From Notospermus geniculatus (lineage: Eukaryota > Nemertea > Pilidiophora > Heteronemertea > Lineidae): DNA of 64,000 nt. The notes beneath the pieces were generated by a model. It was not told the origin of the DNA. It searched no databases and worked only from the letters and a program-made list of their open reading frames with translations. The translations under genes were made by a program, and so were the position numbers. How positions within the stretch are numbered: the stretch's first letter is position 1; the number at the start of each line of letters is the position of its first letter. The stretch spans positions 1,223,112 to 1,287,111 of the forward strand of contig NMRB01000003.1 of NCBI GenBank assembly GCA_002633025.1, in the 5' to 3' direction. Positions 49,161 through 61,500 of this stretch are shown piece by piece.

Positions 49161-49403
49161 AGCATGGCGCACACGAGCGACTAAAATGGGGGCGACTACC
49201 AATGCGACTACTAGGTCGCATGCGATAATTACCTTTGAGGTCGATCAGTGATGCCATCCGCGACATCACTGATCTCCCAGTGAAGCATTTGTTGCAAACG
49301 AGTAAAAAAAACTAAAAAAACTAAAAATATGTTCAGTCGCTCCTGTAGTCGCAAGGCTAGTCGCCTAGAAAATCGCTCAAAAAATCGCTCGTGTGCGCCA
49401 TGC
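49161..49403. mobile_element. 243-bp MITE related to the tRNA-splitting element
   Basis: Both ends begin AGCATGGCGCACACGAGCGA (right end in reverse complement). Flanks are TAA (49158-49160) and TTA (49404-49406), as at 15986. The subterminal sequence carries repeated GCGACTA/GTCGC motifs. The 15-base core GGCGCACACGAGCGA is identical to the element in the tRNA gene, although the first five bases differ. Non-coding. Confidence 0.88.
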
Positions 49404-49406
49404 TTT

Positions 49407-52400
49407 AGATTGGTGTTCATCGACGTTACAAGAAGTTTGTTACACTACGGCTTGTAAACGTTTCAAACTGTTGATGTATTAGCAACTCAAAAGAATTTAA
49501 CAGCTTTTTTGGATGTGATTGGAGAACTTTCTTCAACCACTTACTGAGGGCACAGCCTACCTGTTAAGCTATCATCAACATGAAAGTACCGGTTACTTGG
49601 TACAAACGTATCGACCTTCACGGTACAAGACAGGCAACCTCGGTTCTCTTCTGTTGGTGGCGTATACACATACCTAGACATTACCTTCATCTAGACAGGA
49701 AACACTGGTGACGAGTTAACCGTTTAGCGGCTGACGTGAAGAGTTTGTACAGGACGTCAGTGCCAAGGTCTCACTTGAAAGAGCCGATGCTTGGTGCTCA
49801 GCAGGGAACAGAAAAGGAATTCGACATGAAAACTGAGTGCACTCTCTTCGACGTTTTCACGCTGATGCTGAAAGTGCATGAATGGTGAACCCGAGTTCCG
49901 AACACTTGCTTGCAGTTATGATGATGTATTTTGGGGACAGAATAGTCAGCCAATCGAGGAACACACGACTATCTTTTGGACAAGTGCTTATGAAAATGTC
50001 CAAAACACTGGTGCAGAATATTAGCCTGTAGCCAAACGTACTACATGCCTGGCCATTCTTAGAATTCACTGAGCACAGCAGCCAGAAAGACCAATCATGA
50101 TTTGAGATTCTGAGAATTCTTCCTCAAGCATGACGCTGGGTCCAGTAATTGTTACAGAGACTGCCAACTAAACCGCTAAAGACGTAGCCTACAACAAGTT
50201 AAATATTTTCTCGTTGTGGAGAAAGCAAACACTTCGTTATTTCCATTACCACAGCACCAACTTCGACACCTGTCTATAACATCATTTCCTGGTACTAAGC
50301 AATATGGGGTTGTAGCATTCCGCGTGTGGCAACTTGTTGATCCTGTTGAACAAGTACACGGTACAAGTGCGGACTATGAAATCGCTTCTCGGCCTCGGCC
50401 TTTCTCTGTTGTTGGTCAGGCAGCTGACCAGACAAGACGATCTACATGCAGGTACTTTAGGTTGAAAAGGAATGGTCCCTACCTGGAAACGTTCGTATCC
50501 ACACGATGTAAAAGGATAATCCTTGTGATATGTCCTTTCATGAACGGTAATTTCCATTGTCGACATTACCCCTGAAGAAAAAACGATAGAAGTAAAACAC
50601 TATGGCACCCTTTTGGCACCCCAATATTTAAAATGGGCAGTTGCCACAAGTCAAGGGCTTATGTGATAGCAATCACGACAGGGATTCCAAGGAACAAAAA
50701 ATCATTAGGGTCTACTGTTCAACTGAATCAAACGCATTCAGAGGTCCACTGACGACCTTCAGCCTGTCAGGTACATCAGAATAGGCTTGTTACTGGCAAG
50801 CATCCACACCCTCAGGCTGTTAAATAGAGTCCATAGTCCTCACAGATGAGTATTGCAATCATCGGACTTTATCAACAATCCTCCATGCATGTAGGCATAT
50901 TCCATTGAAAGCGCTCGTGTGATTGGTATTTCCTTGGGTATCGTACCATTTCTGTCATAGGTATCCTATTGAATACTACATGTATGCACTTGATGTTTAT
51001 CCCGTTGAATAATATCCAAGGTGTTGAAAAGTATCCCATCACCCCAAATCGTAGGACATTATTTTTGCTCGGCATGGGCCGATACTAAAACTTTGGCGTG
51101 TTGGACGGTATCTGATTCAAAACCATCAACAACAACCATGGTACTAGAATGGTAACATATTTCATTTGATACGATACAGCAGTCGCAGACTATTATTATT
51201 ATTACAGTTATTACAATCCACACGTGGAATACCACTTGAACCAGACAGAAGAAACAATAAACCAAGATCTACAACTTCGGAATGAAAGGAATGCTAATGC
51301 TTTCGACGTTGCTGGTAAGGTATTCCAGCACTAACCCACAACCCATAAACCATTAGGTTAACGACTAAACGTGACACTGAAGGGACCACCGGCCTTCAAT
51401 AAAACACCACGGAATAGAGCAAAAAAGAGAGAGATATGACATCAGATATATGGAGTCCTTGAGGTTTGCATCACGCCGATAGATGATCATCCCGCTTCTC
51501 CTATGAGATTGGGGGCTTCGAAAGTCTCTCCAACTGATACTTACACCAAAAGAAACCAGATTGGCTACCATATTGTCAATTCCTGGATTGGTTCCGGCGA
51601 CAACAAAATATTTGTAGAGTCAGAAATACCAATTAGCAGAATCTTCACGTCGGTGGTGGTCTCCCCAATGAAGAATGAGGGTATAGATGACCTCGGCTGG
51701 CATCGACGAAAGACAGACCTGTGAGGTCACTGTCTAGGAGATACATCATCCTCGATATTCCGCAAGAATCCATGTACATGTATGTACTTCAAATACGCTT
51801 CAGGCAAGTTAGTCACTCGTTTTGGTACAAACTGACCTAACATCATCCAACAAGATATAAGATGCCAGTCCAGAATCGTAATAAAAGTCAATATATCTGT
51901 CAATCAGTTGCTAAATCCTTTTGTTTCGGTATTCCAATACCTTCAATAGCTATTTCAAGTCACAATGCGATGACATCGTCCCGTTCCCGAAGTGGAAAGG
52001 CCTTGGCGATGAACGCCATCGACAAGGCGAACGTCACCTACCATCAAAAGAAGTTCACCACTGACTATTCTATGCAGCGTATAGCTACACCGACACTGCA
52101 GAGGACCCCATCATTCACCATCTGTTCCACCTTCAACCAATTCACCACGCTGGTATAGGGTAATAATGGAGATTAATCGCCCAACTGACGTCCTTCTGAG
52201 GTGAATTTAAACGTCTTCTGTTACTTCTGGTGTACAGTCTGTGCACGTCATGTTCGGGAAGAAAAATCGTCCCGCCGGGGTAATTTCTGTGGAGTGTGCT
52301 GTAGGTTATCTCAAACGAACAGCAAATGCCGATGAAATGGATCATTGCCTATATCGATGTTTCAGAAATATCGGAAGAGTATTTTATTTCGGTGGGATGA

Positions 52401-52723
52401 TGGTAATTTAGCGTTACCGATCCTGCTTGGCGACCCAGTGAGTCGAATCGGTATCCGGTCGTTTCACCGTCGGGTCTTTCAACTTTGCCTCCACACAGTC
52501 AGTTACTTCAAGTGTCCGTCAGTCTTATCAGTGTAGTTAGCTTTGGACCGGTTCGTTAAGATATCTTGGCCTTCTCGTCCGTTATAAGACACACGATGCC
52601 TTGATCAATGAGCTCATTCTAGTCGATATCAACGGAATGTGAATCACCTATAGGACGTGTCACCAGCATGTAGGAAAATGACATGCAGATTTTACAACAT
52701 GATCGTTACAGGCGTAGTCAAAT
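49407..52723. other. gene-free stretch
   Basis: No supportable gene; a 119-codon frame at 50216-50575 overlaps one on the opposite strand. A short ATT microsatellite lies near 51191. Confidence 0.45.
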
Positions 52724-52839
52724 CTGGAGCCATGTTCCCGAAGCCATCGTTAGGTTAACGATGTCGTTAAAACTGGGAAAATGCATAGCGTAACGACATC
52801 GTTAACCTAACGACGGCTTCGGGAACATGGCTCCAGATT
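52724..52839. mobile_element. 116-bp near-perfect hairpin element
   Basis: AATCTGGAGCCATGTTCCCG at both ends in inverted orientation. The arms continue through AAGCC, TCGTTAGGTTAACGATGTCG and TTA, giving ~49 bp with one mismatch. The loop is only about 18 bases. Recent, non-coding foldback element; no clear target duplication. Confidence 0.82.
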
Positions 52840-52853
52840 AGTTGACAGCCAGG

Positions 52854-53003
52854 CCTGGGGCCATATTCACCGCCGGAGCCTTCGCAACTTGGCATGCACG
52901 CAAGTCTATTGTTTGGCTGCACATGCCCTATTGTTCACTCACTGCCTTACAATGGATTTGCGTGCACGCAAAGTTGCGAAGGCTTCATGAATATGGCTCC
53001 TGG
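52854..53003. mobile_element. 150-bp hairpin element, 14 bp from the previous one
   Basis: Left CCTGGGGCCATATTCACCGC, right in reverse complement CCAGGAGCCATATTCATGAA. Pairing resumes at GCCTTCGCAACTT and GCACGCAA. The arms are about 48 bp with a bulge. The end motif GGAGCCATATTC resembles that of its neighbour (GGAGCCATGTTC). Confidence 0.8.
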
Positions 53004-53888
53004 TCAGCGTTGTCAAGGCACGACTTGGCTGTCATATTGTTTCGTATCTCTTTCCAGTGGGCGCTAATACTAATACTCCATACGAGCGGATCGACCTCTG
53101 TCATTCTGAAACTACGGTACCAGGTATTTAAATGGTACAGTCGTTTGGCAGAACATGAAATAAGAGGAGTGCAATTCGATATTTGGGCAAATACCTACTA
53201 ACTTGAAAATCCTTAGCCAAGATGAGTCAAGAACGTCCACAAAAAGTTGTCTTGTTTTCAGCAATAATGGAGTCAATTTATCATGTAATCCATATATCGA
53301 AAGTAATGTACATGCTCTTCAACAGAAGAAATATCCGAAAATATTTTACAGTATATATTTATTCCTTGGCACAAATTGAAAACTCACAGCAACTGTTTAA
53401 TGCACATCTACGAAAGAAAGAAACGAAATGGTGCAAAACCTTCAAACTATTCAGTTGTAACTTGGAATAGTTTATTTGCGTTGAAATGTATAGGTGAACT
53501 GTTTCTAAGGAATGTAACGAAAGAATCCACAATTTGCTTTTAACAAGCGTCAGTACCTGTTGCCGTCACTTTCAGGTCTCAACATCGACCTCTGTATTCT
53601 TGAAGTGTGGGCCTAGGGTTTTAAACGTCCTCAATGACCTGCGACCCTCGTATTTTCAAAAAAAAGCCTGCGTAGCTTCTTGCGTATAATCCATTCAACT
53701 ACGTCATCTGTGTTGATATTCACTCTCCGCTAGGTATAGGCCTTTCTCTACCAGAGTTGAGCGCAAACTGCTGTTTGTAGGACGAACAGCAGAAAATGAT
53801 TGTTCCGCTTCACAGCTGGTGACTGGTACATGTATCAAACAACCAAATTGGAAGAAATCTATACTCGAGCACGGCTCCGAAGTTCCCA
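53004..53888. other. gene-free stretch
   Basis: No supportable gene; frames of about 80 codons only. Confidence 0.45.
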
Positions 53889-53995
53889 GGCCCCGTATTC
53901 ATAAAACTACTTAAGTCTAAGTATGACACGTATCCTTTGTTCAACACAAAAGATAAGTATCACACTTAGACTAGTAGTTTTATGAATACGAGGCC
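53889..53995. mobile_element. 107-bp hairpin element with GTATTCATAAAA ends
   Basis: GGCCCCGTATTCATAAAACT on the left pairs with the reverse complement GGCCTCGTATTCATAAAACT on the right; the arms continue into TAGTCTAAGT. It shares GTATTCATAAAA with the hairpin at 34180. Non-coding foldback. Confidence 0.8.
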
Positions 53996-55379
53996 AGAAC
54001 CCGCTAGACCCTCACCACTTGCCCCTCTCCCTGTCATTTATGCTCGCTTGGGGTGATACGGGTAAAATAATCTATGGCCTGCGCAAGCGGAGGGGGATCC
54101 GGATCCCCTGGACCCCCTAAAAAATAGCGTAAATCGTATGCCTTCCTAGTGTTTTTCTTGATTCTTGTTCAAACTACATGTTGTATTTTGTGTTTGGTGA
54201 AGGGGACATGCACCAACCCTGCTACACCATACATATCCACAATCGCCAGAGGAAAGTTCACTGAATATCCAATGACTTGCAGCAAGTTCTTCTAAGAAAC
54301 AAATCAACAGCCCTAAGACAAAGAGACATCAAGGCCGACCAGTAAGAAAAAACAACGCTGACGTGGTCTTTTAAGAGGTAAGGTCAGCTGTCCGGAGTCA
54401 CGGTTTCCTAATATAAAATTTCAAATGATATTAATAGATCTATGACGTCAATGGAGACCCTCCTGTACTTGACCTCTCAACAGCTCGAAATGGACTTCAT
54501 TCAAACAATTGAATCGATACCATTAGAATAGCCCTAACGATATTTCAAATATCTATCGATATTTCATACATTTATCGATATTTCATACATCTATCGATAC
54601 ATGTATTTCATACACAAAAAAGGACCTGTCCATGCATCTCTGTTCGGTTAGTCTTCTGATTTCGTGTACGGCAGTAATGAGCTTCACGCCAGTGTCCGGA
54701 GAGGCGACCTCGGCCAGTCTAGCGAGTAATCGAACCCACTACGTCAGAACAGCCAGTTGATAAAAATATTGATCGACCACGATAAAATCTGACCAATATC
54801 AAGTCCACTTCATCAAATTCGGGTCATCACTTCAGATACAATGACGTCAAATTTATATGAATGTGCTTTAGCCTTGATACAGCACACGTATACGAAAATT
54901 GTATCGAGATAGACTAGACGAGAGGTCAGACCGTGCATTTGTCTAATAAGATAAATTAAATGTTTTGGACAGTCATTTAACGACGAATACATCGTCAAAT
55001 TTGACTGGTAGCGGAACACTGCAGATGAATTGAAGACAAGGTGAGTTCTTGTGGAGCAAAGAGAAAAGTTGCGGGAGAAACCCCCGCCGGAAGTAAAAGT
55101 AGGCCCACAGCCATCGCAGCAGACGACGTTTCTGTTGCGGTTGGCAACAAAAAGAGCTCGCCTCTTTCCTGGTGGTGAACTTGATTCATTATTGAGATTC
55201 GTTCTCAAAGCAGACGAGTTGATTAGGTATAGAAATCGTAAAATCGTTCACCCCAGTGTCGGGAGTATCACCAGATTTTTCGCCAAACGGTCTTCAATGC
55301 GACGCCTGCATTCTGACCTATCACATCACAGTGATACTGGTCACCAGAATCATGTAACCCCAACATAAGTACCTTTCCT
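53996..55379. other. region upstream of the ankyrin gene, with an ATCGATATTTC tandem tract
   Basis: At 54539-54615 a ~20-base motif, CGATATTTCATACATYTAT, is repeated three to four times. No further exon is recognised. A 131-codon minus frame (54813-55208) and a 105-codon plus frame (55051-55368) overlap in the part nearest the gene. Either could be 5' UTR or promoter sequence, but nothing decides this. Confidence 0.5.
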
Positions 55380-55418
55380 TGATGTTGTTGTTGCTTAAGG
55401 TTTTCTATCAATGTTGCC

Positions 55419-55511
55419 ATGGACATCCACTCGGTCATCATCCTCGGCAACACGCAAAAGGCGGTAGAACACCTGAAGAGACACCCAGAAGACGTCAACC
55501 GGCCTAATCCA
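55419..55511 (+). CDS. ankyrin gene exon 1 (start)
   Basis: 31 codons starting MDIHSVIILGNTQKAVEHLK and ending DVNRPNP, then GTAAGT. Only the second half of an ankyrin repeat is present (helix 2 and the DVN turn), a typical N-terminal cap. Confidence 0.82.
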
Positions 55512-58500
55512 GTAAGTTTTGATGCTTACTGCAAGGAATGCAACGGAATTCATCGCAAAACAAAGGCTCCAATAGAATTTTACACTTAAGGAAGCGGTAC
55601 TTACATAAGTCAGGACACGATTGTGTTGGCCTATGCGATTCTGTAGACTAGCTATGACCAACGGGTTGTCAATATTGGCACTTCATTTCATCCCATCGTG
55701 GCTCATATCGGCAGGGGTATAGGATAACCCCATGTCGAATTCGAATAGTTTGAACCTATTCTACTCCGATCTCGAGACGACTGGCGCTGCCCCACTCTTG
55801 ATTTGAAAATCTTTGGTCACAATGTTGACGATGGGGATAAAAAGCAACGTTATTTTGAACAGTTGAAGCAATATAATGACGCTGATAATTTCATCTGAAC
55901 AGGCAGGGTCGACCCCGCTACATCTTGCAGCCAGGAATGGAAACAGGCCTCTCTTGGTCGCCCTTCTCCAAAGGGGGGCAGATATTGGTGCCAAAGACAT
56001 GGTAGGTTCGTCGATGAAACCTTCAGTTCTTTCAAGCCCAGTCACACCCTCGTGTTAATGGCAAACACGAGTCGAAAAGTTAGATGGCGTTCTCATTTTT
56101 TTACCTGTATCGAAAGATGGTCTCGGTGCCGTTCACACAAACACCCACAGACGAACGTTTCTTACCTGCTTCATGGCGTGAAAGATATCTAAATACTCAG
56201 ATACAACCCATTCACCTTCAGTTTGATCACACTGCCATTCACGAAGCAATCCGAGCAAATCATTCAGACGCCACCAAAATACTGTTGAAACAGGGCTCAG
56301 AAGTAAAGATAAGTTACAAGGTAGGTTGGTCTGACGACCCTGACGTTTTTCGTCCATCAACCGTTCACATAGCTATATTTTACCAACATACATTAGACAG
56401 CGATTGTCTTTTGAGAGCAGGTCCTGGCACGAAAGCAATGATAACTTTGAATTCTTTGCAGGAAGGCCATTCGTTGCTACACGAAGCTGCCATACACGGA
56501 AACACGTCCATAACGAGGGCCTTATTGGAATTCAAATCATCTCCAAATGTCTCTGACAAGGTATGAGATTTGGCCAAAACATCTTGAATTTAATGTTTAC
56601 CCTTAGTTCTCATATCCCAGTTCTCGATTGCCCACAACAGTTCGAATCACGTTATTTCCATTGGTAGTTACAACCTTTTGGCAAGTATCGTTAGCTCTTC
56701 TTTTTATCCACAGAATGGAATGACTGCTATGCATCGAGCTACATCGAAAGGCCATGGAAGAGTTGTGAAAATATTACTCCAAAATGGCGGAGATCCAAAT
56801 GCAGAAGATGAGGTAAATAGACCAGATAACCACACCAAAGATGGTGTTCGTATGAAAGATTTAGAAGTTTACAACCACTGGTGACATCATTCACGCTCAC
56901 CACCTATATCAAGAGAGACTTACCAGGACTTATGCTTATGTGGGGTAGATTTCGTAATGATCTGATGTACTGCAGTTGGCAAATACATTACACGTCGATG
57001 TCTCCCATTTCAGAATGGAAACACCGTTGCCCACCTAGCGGCACTTCATGACCAAGACGCCATCATCAAACTGCTGCACATTTTCAAGGCCGATTTCAAT
57101 CGGCAGAACAAGGTACGGTCATCCCCCTCCAGGTGCTTCAGACAGCTGGTATGGATGTGGTATTATGAACACTTGTATCTGTAGTCAAATATGCTAGCAA
57201 TCGCATTTGAAAGCTTGCCCTCAAAAGGAACGCCCAGAATACCAAGCACGTCAATTTACGCCAGTTCATCTATTCCAGAAAGGGCAGACCCCTCTTTTTA
57301 TCGCCGCATCTAATGAACACCACCACTCTGTCAAAGCCCTTCTAGACAGAGGCGCTGATGCTAGACTAAAGACAAAGGTAAGGAAGTTCTTGTAGCAAAC
57401 AGAATTCGCCAAACAGCCTCGTTGGAACGGGTCAAAATGAAAGTGCATCACATCTTTTGCATATGCCTCAAATGTGTGGAAAATGAACAAAGAACATTTT
57501 TAAAAAACAAACTCTTCCCCCGGGCGCCTAAAACGGTCAGAAAAAGCGATCTCGAAAAAATTCCTTTTGTAAGTAAGTATTGAAATCCCCGAAAGTCATT
57601 TATGCCCAATCTGGCTGGATTACTTTTTTTAGGATGGCGAAGAACCCTTAGATGTTGCTGTCCTCAGGAAGAACAAAGAAACTGCGTCATTGCTTCTGCA
57701 AACTGATCTGTACAACGAAACGGTAAGTTCTCTCCTGCAGGCAAAACAAGAAATACGTTAAAAGTACTAACGCATTTTTGCGACGACCAACCGATGTCCG
57801 TTGGATGTAAATATCTTAATGCCCTGTACCCAAAAACAACATGATTACTAAGGTGAACAACCGTCACCCGACCTCTAAAGAAGCAAATTTGCAGAAAGAT
57901 GGCTCATGCAACTGCTGAAAGATCGACGAGATGGCGATGCCATCGGAACCATCTGTAACATCTCATGTGGGTCCAGACGAAAAGTATGCATCTTTCTAAA
58001 GATTGAAAGCAAGATTTTTTGTTTTCAGTGGGTTGAATATGGTTTTGGTCTTCAGTAAAAAAAGACTTATTACAAAACCATCAATATCATTTCTTTCATA
58101 GGAAATGAATGAAGCTTTCCTGAAGAACATTAAGCTTGGTTATTCAGATGTCCTTCAAGCATTTTTGGAGAAAGGACTTGATGCAAATTTCAAAGATGAG
58201 GTGAGCGATGCGATTTTGAAGGCGGAAGTGAATAATTCGTATCAGAGTATTACATATTTGTAAAAAGAAAGAAATTGCTCATTAAAACCATTGATTTAAC
58301 TTCTTCTTATTCTACAGTTCGGAGACCCTGTCCTGCATCTAGCGATGAAATTCGGTCATTTTGAAGCTGCTTTGGCGTTGGTCAAGCGTGGAGCGGATGT
58401 TGCAATGCAGGATAAAGTAAGAATCTTGTCTGCAACCTCGCTTAAAGTGCACCAAAATTGACAACATGGCGATTCGTTGATTTGATTTTAGCCCTCTGCC

Positions 58501-61500
58501 TTTCATCTTGTCTATCTCTTATGCGATCAGGATGTCTGTGTGAGGCTTATAATTGGGACTTTAGGGATTGGATTGATTCTGTAAAAGTGCAACAAAGCAT
58601 TGAAAGCCCTTTCGATGGAGTATGCTTTTATGAACGCCCTTTGAGTAAAATGTAAGAAATATCTTTGACAAACCTATCTGGTGGGCAAAAAAGAGTGCAC
58701 TCTTCTTGACCATAACTTCTACAATTGCCATAGTTGGCCGATGATATTTGGTGCCTTGTATCTCAAATGTATCAAAAACTATAGTTCCTTTGATATACCC
58801 GGTACATGTATTCATGCTTCTATCATGGTTAATAGCAACTTAAGGCAGGAATTTCTAAAATTAAATCAAACCATCTTTAACTGACGATGATAGAAACAAG
58901 CAATGCCGAAGTTCAACCAACACCTAATTCGCTTAAAGCTAAACTGCATGAACAAAAGACCACATCAGGGCCGCTGTATGGAGGTCACAGCAGGGACCTT
59001 ATTCACGAAGCTCCCGTAACTTACAGGAGTGCGCAACTATTGTCCTTTTGCGGACAACCCTGTTGTTCACTATCAGCCTGACAAAGGAATTGCGTACCCT
59101 TAAATTTACGGGGGCTTTGTGAATAAGGTCCTAAATGCTCTTCGGAGTTCCTCCAGAACATGATAGACTATACTAGCGTATTGCAAGTTCACCCACGGTT
59201 ACTAATTAGCACCAATCACAAAAGAAGACAATATTATGGTACTTGATGAGATGCTCGCATTATTCTAGGATGGAAAGACACCAAAAGATTATGGTACAGA
59301 CAGTACACCCCCAGAGATCTTGGATATGTTGGTATCACAGAAGAGGATGGAGGCTGACGAGGTAAAGAAATAGCTTCGGTTCCATTAGGCCTTCTAGTGC
59401 TGGCATCAGGTTCAACGATTTCAAAGGATAATACAATAATGTCAGAAACATATTTCTGATAATATAAATACAATCCGGATGAGATTACTGTATTTTTCTT
59501 GTCCTTCGCACACGCCGACAATAAATAAGTGCAGTACATGTACGTAGTTCACTCGACGCCTGAGCTATGACGGTTTTATCAAAAGGTTGCCCTACTACAA
59601 AGAGTAGCGAGTTTCACGACTAATGGTGGCTTTGTTTAACGATGGAGTTCAAAGCTTTCCATAAATCAACCTTCTTCTCATTCACGAACATCAAATCCCT
59701 CGCTTCTTGTTCTTCCAATAATTGGTTTTGACAATCCCTTAATGTGACCTAAATATACAATTGATCATCATCATCACTGATGAATTATACATCGGAAGCA
59801 AGAAGATGAATTTATATCCTTCTTTAGAACATTGTGGATAAGCTGACACCCACTGACCCTGTTTTCCCCATTTCTCCTCTGAGAGTCAACGGCAATGACA
59901 TCGAGTATTATTCCCTCTGGTTTAAAAACCAATCGGGATGCGTTAAGCTAGGAGTACAGACGTACAGACGGATAATGCTCAGCTTCCGTTGGCACAGAGC
60001 TATTTTGAATGGCAAATAATGCTGTGACAAATACGGCTTAACATCATTCGTCTGTCTGCGACCAGATAAGTAACAAAAGCGCAAGCTTCAATTCCATTTA
60101 CATGTATCATATAAAATGTCTAACCTTAGGATATGTCTCCATCAACCCTGTTCGTTGCACCACAGTTAAATTCATTCCCAATATCTGTTCAAACGAAATA
60201 AATAGTTCAGTCTTGTCAAAGAGCGCCTACCGTATAAATATTTGATCTTTACACCTTCTATTTCGCCTTAGGTTTCAACAGACGCATCGGCGTTGGAGCA
60301 TATTGTTGACGACAACCTGTTATGCGAAGTTAAAAGAAAGTACATACATGAGGGAGAAGATGTAAACAGCATTGATGAGGTAGGCAAAGAATGAGACCTG
60401 AAACTTCCTTTTTTGTATGAAAGTGCCTCCGTTCCAAAACGCCTTTTAAAAGAAATGGACATGGAAGACAACGAGGCGGCGCATGATTGCTCTGTATGTC
60501 ATTCGAAACCGCTGACCAATGGCTGCACGAAATACGGTGAAGTCGAAGAAGATCCCCCTTTAAAAGCGGCAACTATAATAGTAACGATTATGCAGTGTGA
60601 AGAACGTTTTGTGGTCGCTATCTCCTTTGAAGAAATTTCTCAACCTGACACCTTCCACTGACACAGGATACGGTCGACACCATTACTTTCAGGCGACACG
60701 TTCATAAACTCAGAAATATAACGATGAATCGTGATTGCCGTAATCAACGTGATTATCGTCCTTTGATAAATAGGCTAACTATCTTCAATTCTCCCTCTAT
60801 TATAGGACGGCCAATCGCCGTTACATCTTGCGGCACAGAAAGCCAACGCTTCCGACGTTACCGTGTTGTTAGCAAGTGGAGCGAACGTCAACGCTACGAA
60901 CAAAGTAAGGTGCACTGAACCCCTTGCAGCTATGGCACGGCTTAACCCGCCGGCCATGGAGGATTTCCTTTATGGCCTAGTGGTTTGTGCGTTGGCCTAA
61001 GGCTGAGTTTACATCGAGGCACACGCGACACGAACACGCAGGCGAACAATGGCTTCACAAAGGATTCATCCCAATGAATCCTTTGTTCGCCTGCGTGTTC
61101 GTGTCGTGTGTGTCTCGATGTAAACTCAGCCTATGCGCTAGACGCTAAGCACCGTAGAAAGCGCGATCACTACGTGGATGGGTGACCGGCGCGTATAATA
61201 CATAAGGCATACAACTATTCATTCAGACAGCACATTAATTTCCGACCAAACCAAGAAGGCTGATTTCGTTTGCAACTTATTATCTGACTGAAGATCAGTC
61301 GGAAATAACTGAGAGGAGGCGGATGCGGTTATCGACTGCGTTAAGGCAGTATTGCATTTTTTTTATCACTAAGCAACAGATGGCAAATGTACGCGCCCTG
61401 TGTTATATGCATGTACATTGAGTCTATCAGAACTGATTCATTTCGAACATAAGGTACAATAATATATATATAACAATTAGTCCTGATTGGGGTCTTTGAC

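Noticed and set aside
54813-55208. 131-codon minus-strand frame upstream of the ankyrin gene
   Set aside because: A plus-strand frame covers the same bases and neither shows a known domain; kept only as possible 5' region.
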